This document shows positions 24,862-36,831 of a stretch of DNA of 64,000 bases, piece by piece. The stretch covers positions 1,426,001-1,490,000 of the forward strand of contig JBAJFE010000005.1 of NCBI GenBank assembly GCA_037903355.1, given 5' to 3'. This stretch comes from Trichuris trichiura (taxonomy: Eukaryota > Nematoda > Enoplea > Trichinellida > Trichuridae). Both the position numbers and the translations under genes were made by a program. Below the pieces are notes generated by a model. The model did not search any database and was not told where the DNA came from. It saw only the letters and a program-made list of their open reading frames with translations. Position 1 is the first letter of the stretch; each line of letters starts with the position of its first letter.

Positions 24862-27679
24862 ATAGTTTGCGAGCAAATAGAGTAGGAGATCCACAATAGT
24901 AACAGTTGTAATTATCCTATTTTGTTTTGTCCATATTACAATGGCGCAGTGGAAGCAAAGCTAAAAGTACAAAAAATGAGCATAAGGAAACCGTGAAAGA
25001 CGTTTACATGAAATGCGTTCTTGTTACAAGACGTACGTGCTTCAATTCTAAAACTAAAGACTTCGTTTCTGTCATATACATCCCGCGCAGGTTGTGTTAT
25101 TTTCCAATTATCTCAAGACAGGTAAACATTAAGCCCAAAACAGGAAACTAGGCAGAGTTCTAATTGCGGAAGATTAAGGAAGTTATTTATAACAAGCACA
25201 ACGCGATGATGAACAGAGACAAAGAAACAAAGGTCACCTGTACTTGCACTAATCTAGTTATGCGAAATCGTTTATGCATAACAACAGCAGCTAATTAATA
25301 TAGTTACTCTGTAAAACTGACGTTTCTGTCGCTCCCAATCTTTCGAGCACGGATGATGGGGCGTTTGGTTGTGAAAGTTCTGTGTAGGAGAAGTTGTTAC
25401 AACAGGAAATATCTTTACGTGGAAAATGAGGACATATGGACGTGTTACCAATTCACCAATCTTTAATATTGTTATTGTAATTGCTATTGAAATTATAAAT
25501 TTTGGTAATAGTTATTATTGACATACTGTTTTTCATAATTCCTGATGCATTTACAAAAGTAAAACTTTATTATCTTTATTTTTGGGATCATTCCTGTCTT
25601 GTTGTGGACGGAAAAGAAAAAGTGAGTAATGTGACGTTAAGTCTTTCTGCCAAATGGTGCAAGTAGTTGACGCGGTCAGCGAATTTTTGAAATTGGGGGC
25701 GCAGAGATTGGAGTTGTCTGTGCTTTGCAAATTTTGTTTTCCGGTCACCTTAAACGGATCCGACACTTTATTCCTCACTCCACAAAGAAAATTATCCTAA
25801 ATTATTGATCATTATTTACCAGATTTGGTTAATGTGAAATCTCAGATATTGTCGCCGTTATGCCTTATGGAAAAATGAATGCTTGGTTTTTGTTAAGGTA
25901 CGATAGGGTATGACATAGGACACTGGAACACTAAGTGACATGCCCGGCAGGCGCTTATGAATTAATGATCTTATACATCACTATGGGTAGATAAAGAACT
26001 TCCAGCCGGCTGATCAGTCTTTTTGCGAATGAGCTTTGCTATTCTTATTCCATTCCCAGAATTTATGGAGTGATGTGCTCGTACTCCTATACTTTATTCT
26101 CAATGCTCTGTTGCTCATTCGTTCTTGCATTGAAGTCACTTTCAACGAAACCTCTTCTATGTTCCTTTGTCAAAGGAGATCTCAGCCGCTAAACACAAAT
26201 CAAATTGTTAATAATCTATTTCATTTTTTCTTGCAGGCTGCAGTTTTTTTCAAGAATACTTGAAAACGTATTTCAGTAACCAAACAAGCGGAAAAACAAA
26301 TGGGAGAAATTAATAAATTTTCAGTTTCAGGTTGTACCAGCAAATACGGTAATACATTTCAGGCATATTTTAATTACAGCTTCACAGAAACCTGTTCTGA
26401 GATTAGCTGTCCGCAGCTAACCAAATGTAGATAAAATTAACTGATAAAACACAACCTTGGTCGAATTTGGCCTTTTCGTTGAAGGAGAATTCACTGTTAA
26501 GTAAATACTCAGTGAGAGGTGCAGCAAATAGAAACGTTATTATCCAACAATAAGTTTATCTTCATTTGACCCGTTTTTCTCAATCATCGCTGTTCAGTGA
26601 AGTTGGTGCGATAGTGTTGAACAATCGAACGAGACAATTTCAACGACTACGTTGGAACATCGTCGAACGCAGTGACATTTTCGACGTTGCGGAAAATAAA
26701 GTAAATGTAACAATTCTTTTAATAAATTTATCAATCATTGCTAGCAACCGCGTATTCCAAAGTAATTTATGAGTTCTCTGCTCTGCGTGTACGCGAAAGC
26801 AATGTTCACCACCAGTCGCACTCGCATGTTTTTTTGTAAAACATAAGCACAAATCGTAATTGCACGACATCTTTTCTGCAATTCTGTTTATGGCGAACAA
26901 ATCAAATATTTTCCTGTAAAAACAATAGTGGAGCATAAGTCGCTCCAACTGAAAGTGTCATTTGGAAATGAAGTTGTCCATTCAATGAAGTGAGCAAATG
27001 ACGATGCCAGTGTTTGCGTGCTTTATTTACAGGTAAAATATTTTGTGAGGAAAAATTATTTCATGTGACAGATCTGTGCGTTATGGATAGAAGTGAGCAG
27101 TAGACAACTGCTTAGAAATTATTTAAAATTTGATTGTTCATTGTTAATGAAGAGACTACGTAGACAATGCGCTGGTTTGCACGTTGTATCTACTCAAAAG
27201 AGAACAGCACATTGCACATTACGACAATCCCGAAAGTAAAGTAAGTACCATCATACTTTGTCATTTTGTTCATATTAAAATATTCCTCTTTTTCTTCTCT
27301 CCTTGCTAACGGGTGCGTTATTCAAAATAAAAATTATTTGCGGCTTTGCTACCCGTTCGTTAGAAAACGTTTATTTCCAAACGTTTAGCCAGCGGAGCTT
27401 ACCGGGTTAAACTCTTAGAAATAAACTTGGCTGAACCCCCTAACTTAGCTGAACGTTATATTCACAATAAAAGAGAATCACGGTTTAAGAGTTTTTATCA
27501 TAAGAAATTTATCTTCATAGCTATCCATTGTCGGCGGGAATTATCATTAGCGAAAGGTTAATATGTTGCTAGCAAGAAAACTGGTGAAAGTATGTTGAAA
27601 TGTCAATTGTTTTCTGTTTTTTGAATTGGCCATCGTTTAAACTCTATTTAACCCGATTGAAGTTTGTTTGTAGTGTGGT
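24862..27679. other. Non-coding AT-rich region
   Basis: No gene or recognisable element. Short open frames on both strands have no domain and AT-driven composition. Confidence 0.5.
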
Positions 27680-28165
27680 TTGCTCTATGTTGGCATAGAC
27701 TGTTTTCGGTCTTCTTTTCTTCCTTCTTTCCTACTGCGTTTTTAGTTCTCCTTTAGTCTTCCTTTTTCTTTTCATTGCTTTTTATTTCTTTTTTTCTCGC
27801 GATATTTTCTCTTTTCTTTGTTAATTTTTGTTCGTTCTTCCTCTTTCTTTACATTTGCTTTTTCCATTTTTTTCCTTTTCTCTTTATTTCATTCTTCTAT
27901 GTCCTTATCGTTTACTGTACGCATCGTTTGATTTTTTCTTTTCTTCTTTCTCTGTTTCTTGCTGATTTTGTTCATGGTGCCTTTTATGCTTCTTCTTCCG
28001 TCGCTTTGTTCTTTTCTACTCACCGCCATGGATTGTATTCATTTGTGTTTCCTTCGTTATTCTTTCCTTGTTTTTTCTTTTCACGTCAGTTTTGCCATAT
28101 CCTTTAAATTTGGAGCAAAGAGCACATTTGTTCGTTTTAACTGTCCGCTCGTATATTGCTAACTT
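27680..28165 (+). repeat. Pyrimidine-rich strand-asymmetric tract
   Basis: Nearly 500 bp in which the plus strand is dominated by C and T (TTCTTCCTTC-type runs). This opens a 110-codon frame made of Phe, Leu and Ser, which is a by-product. A second such tract lies at 47335-47850. Confidence 0.65.
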
Positions 28166-28754
28166 TTAAAGTCCGCGAACTTCAAGCAGTTTAAAGAGAG
28201 CTTAAACGATGAGCAGTTTTGAAATCGGAAAACAACTCACAATGCCAACTTTTCTGGAAAGGTTTCCCTTAAACCTAGAACCGCAACAAAACCATCATTT
28301 TATTCTATTATTAATCCACGTCATTCCGTTCACATCAGTTACTTTTCACGTTTGATTGCAAATCTATTACATTATCGCGACAATGACAAATAACCTTTCA
28401 AGTCAGATTGACTCGTTTACTTTCGACGAAAGTCACATTGAACTATGATCATGATGTACCCTTCCCGGTTAAGTTAAACGCCACTTTTTTGCACCTGAAA
28501 CAAATTTACTTAGGCTTAAAATGCAACGCCTCAGTTTGCCATGCCGTCTTTTGACGCAAAATTCATCTTCACGGAGCGCCAAGACGTTCCACCTCCGTTT
28601 GACGCACCTTCTAGTGGAAAACGTTTTGACGTGCCGTCAAGACGTTTTGCGTCGAAAGAAGGCGTTTGAATTACAGATAACAAGCAGATAAGAACGGGAA
28701 AAGCCGTAAAAGATCTGAAAAATTGTGAAACACCAGCCTGTTACGAAGCATCCA

Positions 28755-28755
<1 letters not shown>
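28166..28755. other. Non-coding region with foldback
   Basis: Contains the inverted repeat at 28543-28663, listed separately. Nothing else is supported. Confidence 0.4.
28543..28663. repeat. Foldback element, about 120 nt
   Basis: GCCGTCTTTTGACGCAAAA at 28543-28561 is matched at 17 of 19 positions by the reverse complement of 28645-28663. An inner partial pair (AAGACGTTCCAC and GTGGAAAACGTTTT) nests inside. Its base composition is richer in GC than the surroundings. Confidence 0.55.

Positions 28756-28846
<91 letters not shown>
28756..28846 (+). repeat. (TTA)n microsatellite
   Basis: About 30 uninterrupted TTA units. Confidence 0.95.
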
Positions 28847-28853
<7 letters not shown>

Positions 28854-29296
28854 CCAATTGTATAGAATTATAATGATTGAAGATTGGTTTAATTAACCAG
28901 ACCGCTCGCTGTTCATGACTACTGTTGTATGGCTTTATCCCTTGGCCGAAAAAATGCATTCAGAAAATATTTTATTGGCAATAATAAAAGGCAAAACCTT
29001 AATGGAACTTTCTGAATTGTCTTATTCGTTGGATTGTGCTGCATAAAACTGCCAATTTAAAATCCTTTTCTTAGCATCGACAACCAGAACACGGATAACT
29101 CTGACCAAAAATAGTCATAAATTATTATGAACTTGAAGACGGGGTGCTTCTTAACGGGGCGATGGATTTTCATAACTTCTTTATACGGTATGTTCTCTTG
29201 CCCGTTGATGGATTCTGGAATTAAACCGAAGCAAATGCCGTACCAACGGATGGATGAGCAATTATTATGAAAAAATACAGAACAAACACTTAACAG

Positions 29297-29339
29297 TTTC
29301 GTAGCTTTCGGGACTAACCTTGTCCTGTCGTCAGCGATG
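29297..29339 (-). ncRNA. Hammerhead-like ribozyme motif, PLE-associated
   Basis: Minus strand: ATCG, CTGACGA, CA, GGAC-AAGGTTA-GTCC, C, GAA, AGCT, A, CGAA. Stem I is TCG/CGA and stem II is GGAC/GTCC, both different from the 18348 copy yet still paired. Helix III is reduced to AGCT. Extra bases flank stem II. Confidence 0.6.
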
Positions 29340-29382
29340 GTGGTAATGTAACTCAAAATCAAAATGCTATATGAAGCAGTTT

Positions 29383-29425
29383 CGCGCTGAAGACGCAAAG
29401 AACAGTTTTCTGAAGGCTACGCTAA
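29383..29425 (+). other. Decayed hammerhead-like motif
   Basis: Plus strand: CTGAAGAC at 29387, then a weak hairpin (GCAAA/TTTTC), TGAAGGCTACG, and CTAATAATTTAA like the normal PLE end. The stem and core are partly lost. Confidence 0.35.
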
Positions 29426-30112
29426 TAATTTAAATGAGATTTAATGGCTCGTACTTTCATAAACCACTATGAAATCATATGCGACGAGTTATAATTCAAT
29501 ATAGTCATATAAGGTAGGTGAGTACTTTCTTGCGTGTGATACAAATTTGCAATAATTTGTGATAGAAAACGGTTAGTAGCGGAAGAGATAAGCTGAGACT
29601 TGCGATAAATGCGATATCATGGCCATATCGACTTGCATTAGATAAGAGAGAGATAAAATTTGTGTCCAACAGCCTTAGGCAAATCACCTAAAGCATAACG
29701 TCGAATACTGCGCAGCATCATCGCTTATTGCAATTCGGTCGACAGATAATTGGGTCGTGTGCACTGTTTGCTTAAGGCAACCAATCGTTGGATAAGATAA
29801 CAGGAGCAAAGTGAGGTCACGTTGAGCGTTTGCCTTTTATTGATAAAAACGGCTGGTTCGCGTGGCTGCATTTCTTTCATCCCATTCCAATTCCACCTTT
29901 CCTGTTGGAAAGGAAATTTCAGGTGATACATTTTTTTTACCTGTTTTGTGTTTACTCAGAGATATCAAAACATCCTGGCCAACAGGGATGGTACCAGAGC
30001 AACAGAGTATAACGTTCGTCCCTTAAATGTTCATTAATCTATTGCTACACAACTTTTCAAAAATTCAGTAAATGCTACAAAAGAATACTTATTTATGTCC
30101 ACTCTTTTTCAG
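29426..30112. other. Non-coding AT-rich region
   Basis: Nothing supported. Confidence 0.5.
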
Positions 30113-30366
30113 GTGACATTAATACGTTGGCAGATCAGCGAACGCAAAAGGACGCCGTAACGACGTATACGCTCAAATGGTCTTATGTTTTTTTTGAAAC
30201 ATCTTCACAACTTCAGATTGCATATAATTGCAAGCCCAGCCTGCGCAGGGAATTCATAGAGACGTTCTTCTTCTTCTGCAAGCATCAATTTTCGATTCAA
30301 AAACTGGTATGCGTTAATGCCAAAATCCTGGCCACGTTCAGCGCAGCGTATGACAGCTCTTTGTAG
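30113..30366 (+). other. Exon-like open frame after a 3' splice site (hypothetical)
   Basis: CTCTTTTTCAG at 30102-30112 is a strong acceptor. The frame that follows, GT GAC ATT AAT ACG, is open for 83 codons to TAG. It includes YNCKPSLRREFIETFFFFCK and has codon use closer to the real genes than to the surrounding DNA. No domain is recognised. The acceptor and first 14 bases resemble those of the frame at 8672. Confidence 0.25.
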
Positions 30367-33003
30367 AGAAGTGTGCACCAGCGACTACTGGCCATTAACA
30401 AGGTGATCATCAGTAACCGCGCAACAAATATTTGATACGAAAACGCACACAAGAGCAACAAGCTAGCTTCAATGCAACGCCAACAGTACCGATGAGCAAC
30501 TGAAAGCCGCAACTACAATTTATTTCTGCGTATTACCATTTGTTTTATGTGAACTTGTGATTATTGCGTTGCCTTCGTTATCCGCAAAATTTGTGTTGGC
30601 TTTTTGTTTAATTCTTCTGTTCGTATGGCCAAAGTCAGTTGCCTCCGCCATGACATTCCAGCCGACGATAAGAAGAATTTGGTAAGTTTGCATTTTATCC
30701 ATTTAATGAGAATAGGAAGGAACCTTAAACCGTTCAACGGTGCCAGAAAAGAAGAAAGAATGGACGAACAGGAAATGCCATTTATTAGTATCAGTAAGGG
30801 CACCACTCCGTAATATGTGGCTATAATAGCAGTGCAGAATTAGAAGGCTAGACATTTACTTATAACAAATGTAGGAAACTTAAGTGGCCCCGAGTAAGCC
30901 TTTAAGTAGAAGTTCAACGTAGCACCTGTTTAAAAAGCAGAGTCATTATGCTTACAAGCAAAAGTCTAAGCGAGGCGACGAATCTTTCCTTAGAGAATAT
31001 ATTGGATTCGGTAGCACTAAGATTAAACCTGCCTGAAAGCAGCGGAAGATACAACGACATTATTGCTATAAGAAATGTATGTCCCAAGCCAATTAAGTCA
31101 TAATTTTATCAAGGTAGAGAATGTGCACTTTTTAAATGAAATTCAGCGTGCAGATACTATTACAATCTTTAAGTTGTAAACTTTGTTATGATCCGACCAA
31201 TGTCAATTCTTAAATTTGAAGAGATGAAGTGGCAGATCTCAAAGAGTAAATTATGTGTTGTATAGGATTCCATTTCCAAAATTCTGCATAAGGTGCTCTT
31301 TTGTTGACGACGAATTCTGATTTGTTTAGCAAGTTTACAGTTTTTCTGACTTCTTAGTTCACACTTCCTTAAAATAAGCTCTACGCTTGCCGAAGGCATC
31401 ACATTACAAGTAATACGTAGAGTGCTTTCCCTTTTCAACTGTTAAAAGTAAGCCTGTTGTGTAGGAAGTAACCGCCTTTAAGACCATTTCTTTAGGGTAA
31501 GCACGACCAACACGCAAAAATAGGTTATTTACGTTAGAGGAAGTACGAATCTATCAGGGACACAAAACAGTTGATTTTATCGAAGAAAAGGTTAATGAGC
31601 TGTCTAAAACCGTAATAAAACGGATGTGAGATGTTTCAGAACTAACTTATTAAAGATGACATTTTCAAAGCATCTTCTTATACTGTTTTCCACCAGGCAG
31701 TTTGAGTAAAACTAACCAATTTACAACTGTTCGTTCTATTTGTAGATTAAGAAATGCGACCTAGCGTCCACTCCAAACGCATCGACAAAACATCATTGGT
31801 CACTTTGCGATGTTAGGTGGCACCAGTCGAAGATACCAACTGACTCAACAACGATACGACCTGTCGAAGATGCGGTAAGTAGTCACATTTTCTCCAGTAT
31901 CCCATGTATTGCATTATCTGCAAAGCCAGCATCAATGCAGCAGCGCGTCCAACTAACGATCAGTGCATATCAAGCGGTAATCATGCGAGCAGAAAAAATT
32001 TAGCTTCATCTCCAACACGCAGCAGACTTGCAAACAGTCCACTGCTGAGTTTGCGAAATGCAAAGTTCCAAAGAAAAAATGGCTAAAAAGCAAGCTGCGG
32101 CAATAGTTTCGTCTCAACGCCTTAAGGTCGACATTGAATAAACTGCACGCCAGCAGCAAAAATTACGCAAAGATTGTAAACGTAATGGAAAAATCCAGCG
32201 AATGTAAGACATAGTCATTCAGATCAAAACTGATGCAAATTTAGAAATATATGTAAATATCAATTAGTACAAAAAATGAGGAATAAGGTAAGGACAGCAT
32301 ACAGCAGCATAGCAGAGCAATGAAACGTTTAGTAGCCCGTAAAGCTGTCTGATTTTCCACTGTTCAATGGCGCAAAGAAAACATCATCTAATTTCTGTAA
32401 TGTCATTGATCACAAAGAACTATGAGTAAGTTTTAAACATGTCGAGCTGACTTGTAAACTCCTATTCCGTAGAACAACCGAATGAACAGAACAAATAAAG
32501 AACGAAAGACGTTTTACGAAGACAAGTGCCGCAAAAGTAGTAATGAGACGTAGGGAAGATATTACGAATAATACATTTTAGCAAAATAAAAAATATCATA
32601 TGGTATGACAAAGTAATAAGCGTTAGACAGAAACACCGTCTACAGCATAACCAGCAACATATTATTAAGTGTTACGGTATAGTAGTGATTACTTTTCAAA
32701 ACGTTTTTATCTTCATTAATGCTACACAGCAATTCTGTAGCCAAAAAAGACGTCCATTAGTTGTGCAATTTCTTTGTGTATACAAGAAAAATACGCACTG
32801 CAGGCATGTATTTTATAGTTTGTCATGTGATCTTGTAAAGCACTTTCTTCCCTAAGATGGCCATCTTTTGCTACGTAGAAAGAAATTTGAGAAATTTGCT
32901 TTAGTTTGTTGCTTCTCGCCAGCGTGTTTTGGCATAAGTAATATCGCTCATTTACACGTACCTTTGCTAAGGAAAAGAATCTTTCCATTTAAGTGTTTCC
33001 AAC
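30367..33003. other. Non-coding AT-rich region
   Basis: No gene supported. A GC-richer patch at 31740-32160 has broken open frames without recognisable domains and may be an old element. Confidence 0.45.
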
Positions 33004-33080
33004 CGGAATGTAGGTCCCGTTTAGAACTTTTTATTTATTCCGGAGTAAATAAAAAGTTTTTAAACGGGACCCACATTCCG
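33004..33080. repeat. Long palindrome made of PLE-end sequence
   Basis: Two arms of about 33 nt (left from CGGAATGTAGGTCCCG, right to CGGGACCCACATTCCG) fold with a few mismatches around TTCCGGAG. The right arm reads TAAATAAAAAG, then AAACGGGACC and CACATTCCG, the same order as the PLE end after the hammerhead motif at 50120-50165. It is therefore a head-to-head junction of two PLE ends that has lost the ribozyme. Confidence 0.65.
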
Positions 33081-36000
33081 TATAGAAAGAGTACAACATG
33101 AAAATCCACTGTCCCGTACCAAGAAACCACATTTACAAAAATATTTCACGGAGTGAAAATTCGCAAAATTGTACGTAACATTCTTTCTCAAAACTGTGCA
33201 TCAATTCCTTCCACCTGTTAAACTTTCATTACGAACCATTCATAGAGGGCAACTTTGCTGCGAACCTTTATCCCATCAAGTGTTCGCAAAGGCAAATCAC
33301 TTTGTTTAGTATCAGTATTGACCATACCTTTCACAGATCAGCCTTGTCAAATCTTCAAATTTCCAAAGGTTTCTTATTCCTTGATTCTGTTATAGTCTTG
33401 TAATCATCCGTTCTGCCGGTTAGTAAGTAAAAAATTATAGCTCTCTCACAGCCCGCTTTCTGTCTTTCTCTTTTTTGCAACCGCCTTATCCATTACCTTT
33501 TCTTGAAAGTTAAAACTTTATTGGCTACAGAGTTGCTAAAAAGCATTAACGAAAATAAAAAAAACATATTTACCAAGTTTTGACAACTCAGTCTAAAATA
33601 ATGCTATGCACCTGCAGTAGCAACAACAGAAGTTTATTGACAGAAGTGGGAGCACTGTAATGCTGGATGTTCGCTAACGGTCCACACTAATATGTTGTCC
33701 CATTTTACTAGCACAGAGTCGTGTCGTAAAAATGAGAAACAGTAGTATATTAGGTCTATGCATAAACTCTACAGTATTTTTATACCTTAAATGCGCAGAA
33801 AGTGAAGTTGCAATGCTGCTGGATTTTTCGTGGAGTATTCGTCGTTCTCACAATCATCGTGTAGCATGTTGACGCCACCGTGGCTTTGCATTGATGCCGG
33901 GAAAGCCAACAGCCAATTTTTGAAAATTTAGAACAAAGACAATTTGGTTCAGCGCATTGCTCATTATGCGTTGACATATACAATATTAATCATCAAAGCA
34001 ATTGTGACATGGTTTCCGCTTCGGCACATTGGTACTAGTAGCATTTTGCAGCTACAGTTGGGCAGAAATTTCATTAATGCATTCACACTTTCCCGAAAGC
34101 ACAGACAGATACACTTACCTATTTGACTGGCCGAACTGCTACTGATTTCGCAACTTTCGCGAATTAGGCCATACACATAATGTTTGAAGCATGTGCAGGA
34201 AGTCCTTTTCCATGCAGATACGCGAAACATTTGTAAAGTTTTGACGAATATGATTTTTTGTCGTGATTGTACTTCGTATTTTTTCGTTTTCATGTATTCA
34301 CTTGACTGGACTGACTCTGTACTGTTTTCTTTGCAAAAGAGTAATCTTTCTCCTTCGTTTCGTTAATGGGCGGAGACAAACGTCCAAACGCTGTTTGATA
34401 GGAAACCTGCACAACTGTTCCCGCAGTCATCTCCAACGCTTCTCCGTCTTGTCCACCTGCATGAACTTCGCCTTAATGGTAGCCTGGATTAGAAGGAAGA
34501 TTTTGTGACTTGGCTGGCCGCAAAATCTAATTCTCAGCGAGCACAAGTTGATAAAAGGCTTTCTCTTCTTGAACGTGTCGTCAAGAAATTGAAAACGTCG
34601 AAATCATTTTTCGGTATATGGCTTTGCTGCTGATCAGTAATCTAGCGAAAGAGCTGCGTGGGCGTATGCTTGGAAAAATTTATGAATTATTTACTGCGAC
34701 ATTATTTGGATGAAATACGAAGCATTACAGTAGCGGAGATATGCGTTCCTGGACTTTTTGTCAAAGTGAATGCGAAGCGACAACTGTAGAAAAAAATGTT
34801 CCGAAGCCTCTCACCTACATGAAGAATACGTTCCTTCTTTTCTTTAGCGGTGGCCGAAGTGAACGCGGAACTCTCACGTTTACTGTCACAGAAATGTGAC
34901 CTGTAGCACTTATGCATAGATCTAATAGAACTACAAAAAATAGTCCAGATGATCTAATAGAGTTCAACACTGTAGGACAAATAACGACTAGAAATAGACA
35001 TAACAATGACGATAGTAAAACGTGGATATTAGAAAAAGATGAATTTTCAAACAGGGCTAAACAGAAAATATAACGCAGCAACCGGCTAATAGAACATGTG
35101 TAAGTTAACCGTAGACACCATAAACCTTTATTTATTGACTCTTAAGTAGCGACCTTTAATTAAGACTTCAAAGCGGAAGTTATTATGTTTAAATATTAGG
35201 CAGATCAGTTCTTTTAATTTATGAGACTTGACGACAACAGCACTATAGCCAAATATTAAATGTATAGGCATCAGATATAGGCGTGATGACAACTGGCATA
35301 AAGATTCTGTAAACTCTCTGAGTGATTACGAAAAGTGCTATAACGAAGGTGTTTTCCGATCCGTCGTTGATACCGTGTAAGTAAGCGTGGCAATAAATGA
35401 AGCGACGATGACTGGAAGCCATATTTCATGCACACAGAGTCCCATGTGTGTTCAGAACATCTAGGAAAGGACATGTTCAATGAATACACATCTTCCATTG
35501 CTTACAAACTGTTTCCATTAAAGTGAACAACATCAGATGTAATCGGTCAAGCATACACTAGCTACTCAGTTTTCCCTCGACGAGGATTTCATTGTCTCCT
35601 GCAACGAACATTTTTCCTTTCTTCTGAGACGATATGGGCGTTTGCGAAACTGGGACTTTACACACATCTGTCAAAACGCACGCGCGTCTTTTACCGCGCC
35701 AACATGCTCGCTGTGTGATCCATAGCTGAGGTGTTGTTGATCTGCTTCTTCCTGGTCTGTCGTGCGTTCATTTGTAGGTTAAAGTTTAGGTATTCTGTAT
35801 AGCGATGATGCTTCCATGTACTTTAGATATATCAGTCAAACGCTGGTTACTCTCTTCTGTATAAAAATCAGAGAATGTTTACCTCAAGCAAGTGATTATG
35901 TTTGAGCGTACGAAACAAGCGTGACCAATCTTTCAATGATTAGTTCATATATTCCTCCGTAATAATAGGCCTACAGGTTATCTAATTTTCAAAGTATGTT

Positions 36001-36601
36001 TCAGTAGCAAACATACACAGATACAGCAAATACTAGACAGAGTGACATCCACTTTAGGTTGACATCTTATTGAGCATCTCTTACTGCAAACAACCTTTTA
36101 CTTGCAGAGCGTTCTTCTCTACGCCTTCTTATTAAAATTTGAAACTTCTACATCCAAATTAGAATTGCAATAGAATTCTGCTTCACAGAAGTGCTTATAA
36201 AGAGATAGCGCGTCGATATACATCTACCCGCATTAGTCACTGTTTTCAAAGAGCTGTCTTCTGTCTAAGCGTTGATTTGTGAAGTAAAAAACACACAAAT
36301 GGATGTCTTTTTTCGGTGATTCACTTCGCACCCTTAAGAGGCCACATAAGCGCTCAACTGTTCCCTCTCAGCATCTTTGTTTTTATGTTAAAGAGAGAAA
36401 TATAGTTAATCGTTTTATGATTTTGGTTAACTCATTCAGATTGAATTTGATCTTCTCCTTCATGTAAATGGTACGACAGACAGCATATAAAAATATCTTA
36501 GTTTTTTTATATCTGTAGAAGTAGTTTATGCATACATAGTAGTTCACGTACGTTTTCGTAAGGTATCAGTTTAGCTTCACGCCATCTTAGATGATCTAGA
36601 T
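33081..36601. other. Non-coding AT-rich region with a coding relic
   Basis: Around 34450-34625 a plus-strand frame with one stop reads LVHLHELRLNGSLD, stop, KEDFVTWLAAKSNSQ, then VDKRLSLLERVVKKLK. It looks like old coding sequence, perhaps from an element, that I cannot identify. Nothing else is supported. Confidence 0.35.
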
Positions 36602-36823
36602 CAGTGTTTCTCAACGTGGGCCCTGGGACCCCCCTGGGAGGCCGTGGGAGATTTTAGGGGAGCCCTGGAAGCCGGGGGGGGGGGGTCCTGGAGGATAATG
36701 CGGCAGGAGATTGTCCCAATAAACGGTGGGCCTTTACAAGGATTACGGGAGCCCTGACAAGGCTTAGGGGGGCCCTGGCAAGGCGTAGGGGAGCCCTGGG
36801 GCAAAAAAGGTTGAGAAACTATG
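36602..36823. mobile_element. Non-autonomous hAT-like element (MITE), 222 bp
   Basis: Starts CAGTGTTTCTCAAC. Its right end, reverse complemented, reads CATAGTTTCTCAACC. It is flanked by a perfect 8-bp target duplication ATCTAGAT (36594-36601 and 36824-36831). The interior is G-rich, with a run of 12 or more G near 36676 and repeated GAGCCCTGGNAAGGC units. No coding capacity. The termini and 8-bp duplication are diagnostic of the hAT superfamily. Confidence 0.88.
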
Positions 36824-36831
36824 ATCTAGAT

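Larger units (their letters stand above)
29150..29425. mobile_element. PLE end fragment with inverted hammerhead pair
   Basis: A minus-strand hammerhead-like motif (29297-29339) is followed on that strand by the ...CTCATCCATCCGTTGGTACGG block (29237-29260), as at other PLE ends. A second, decayed motif lies on the plus strand at 29383-29425, facing away from the first. Confidence 0.6.

Noticed and set aside
27775..28107. 110-codon Phe/Leu/Ser-rich frame resembling a membrane protein
   Set aside because: A product of the pyrimidine-rich strand; no ATG context, no domain and no exon signals. The 47470-47757 frame is rejected for the same reason.
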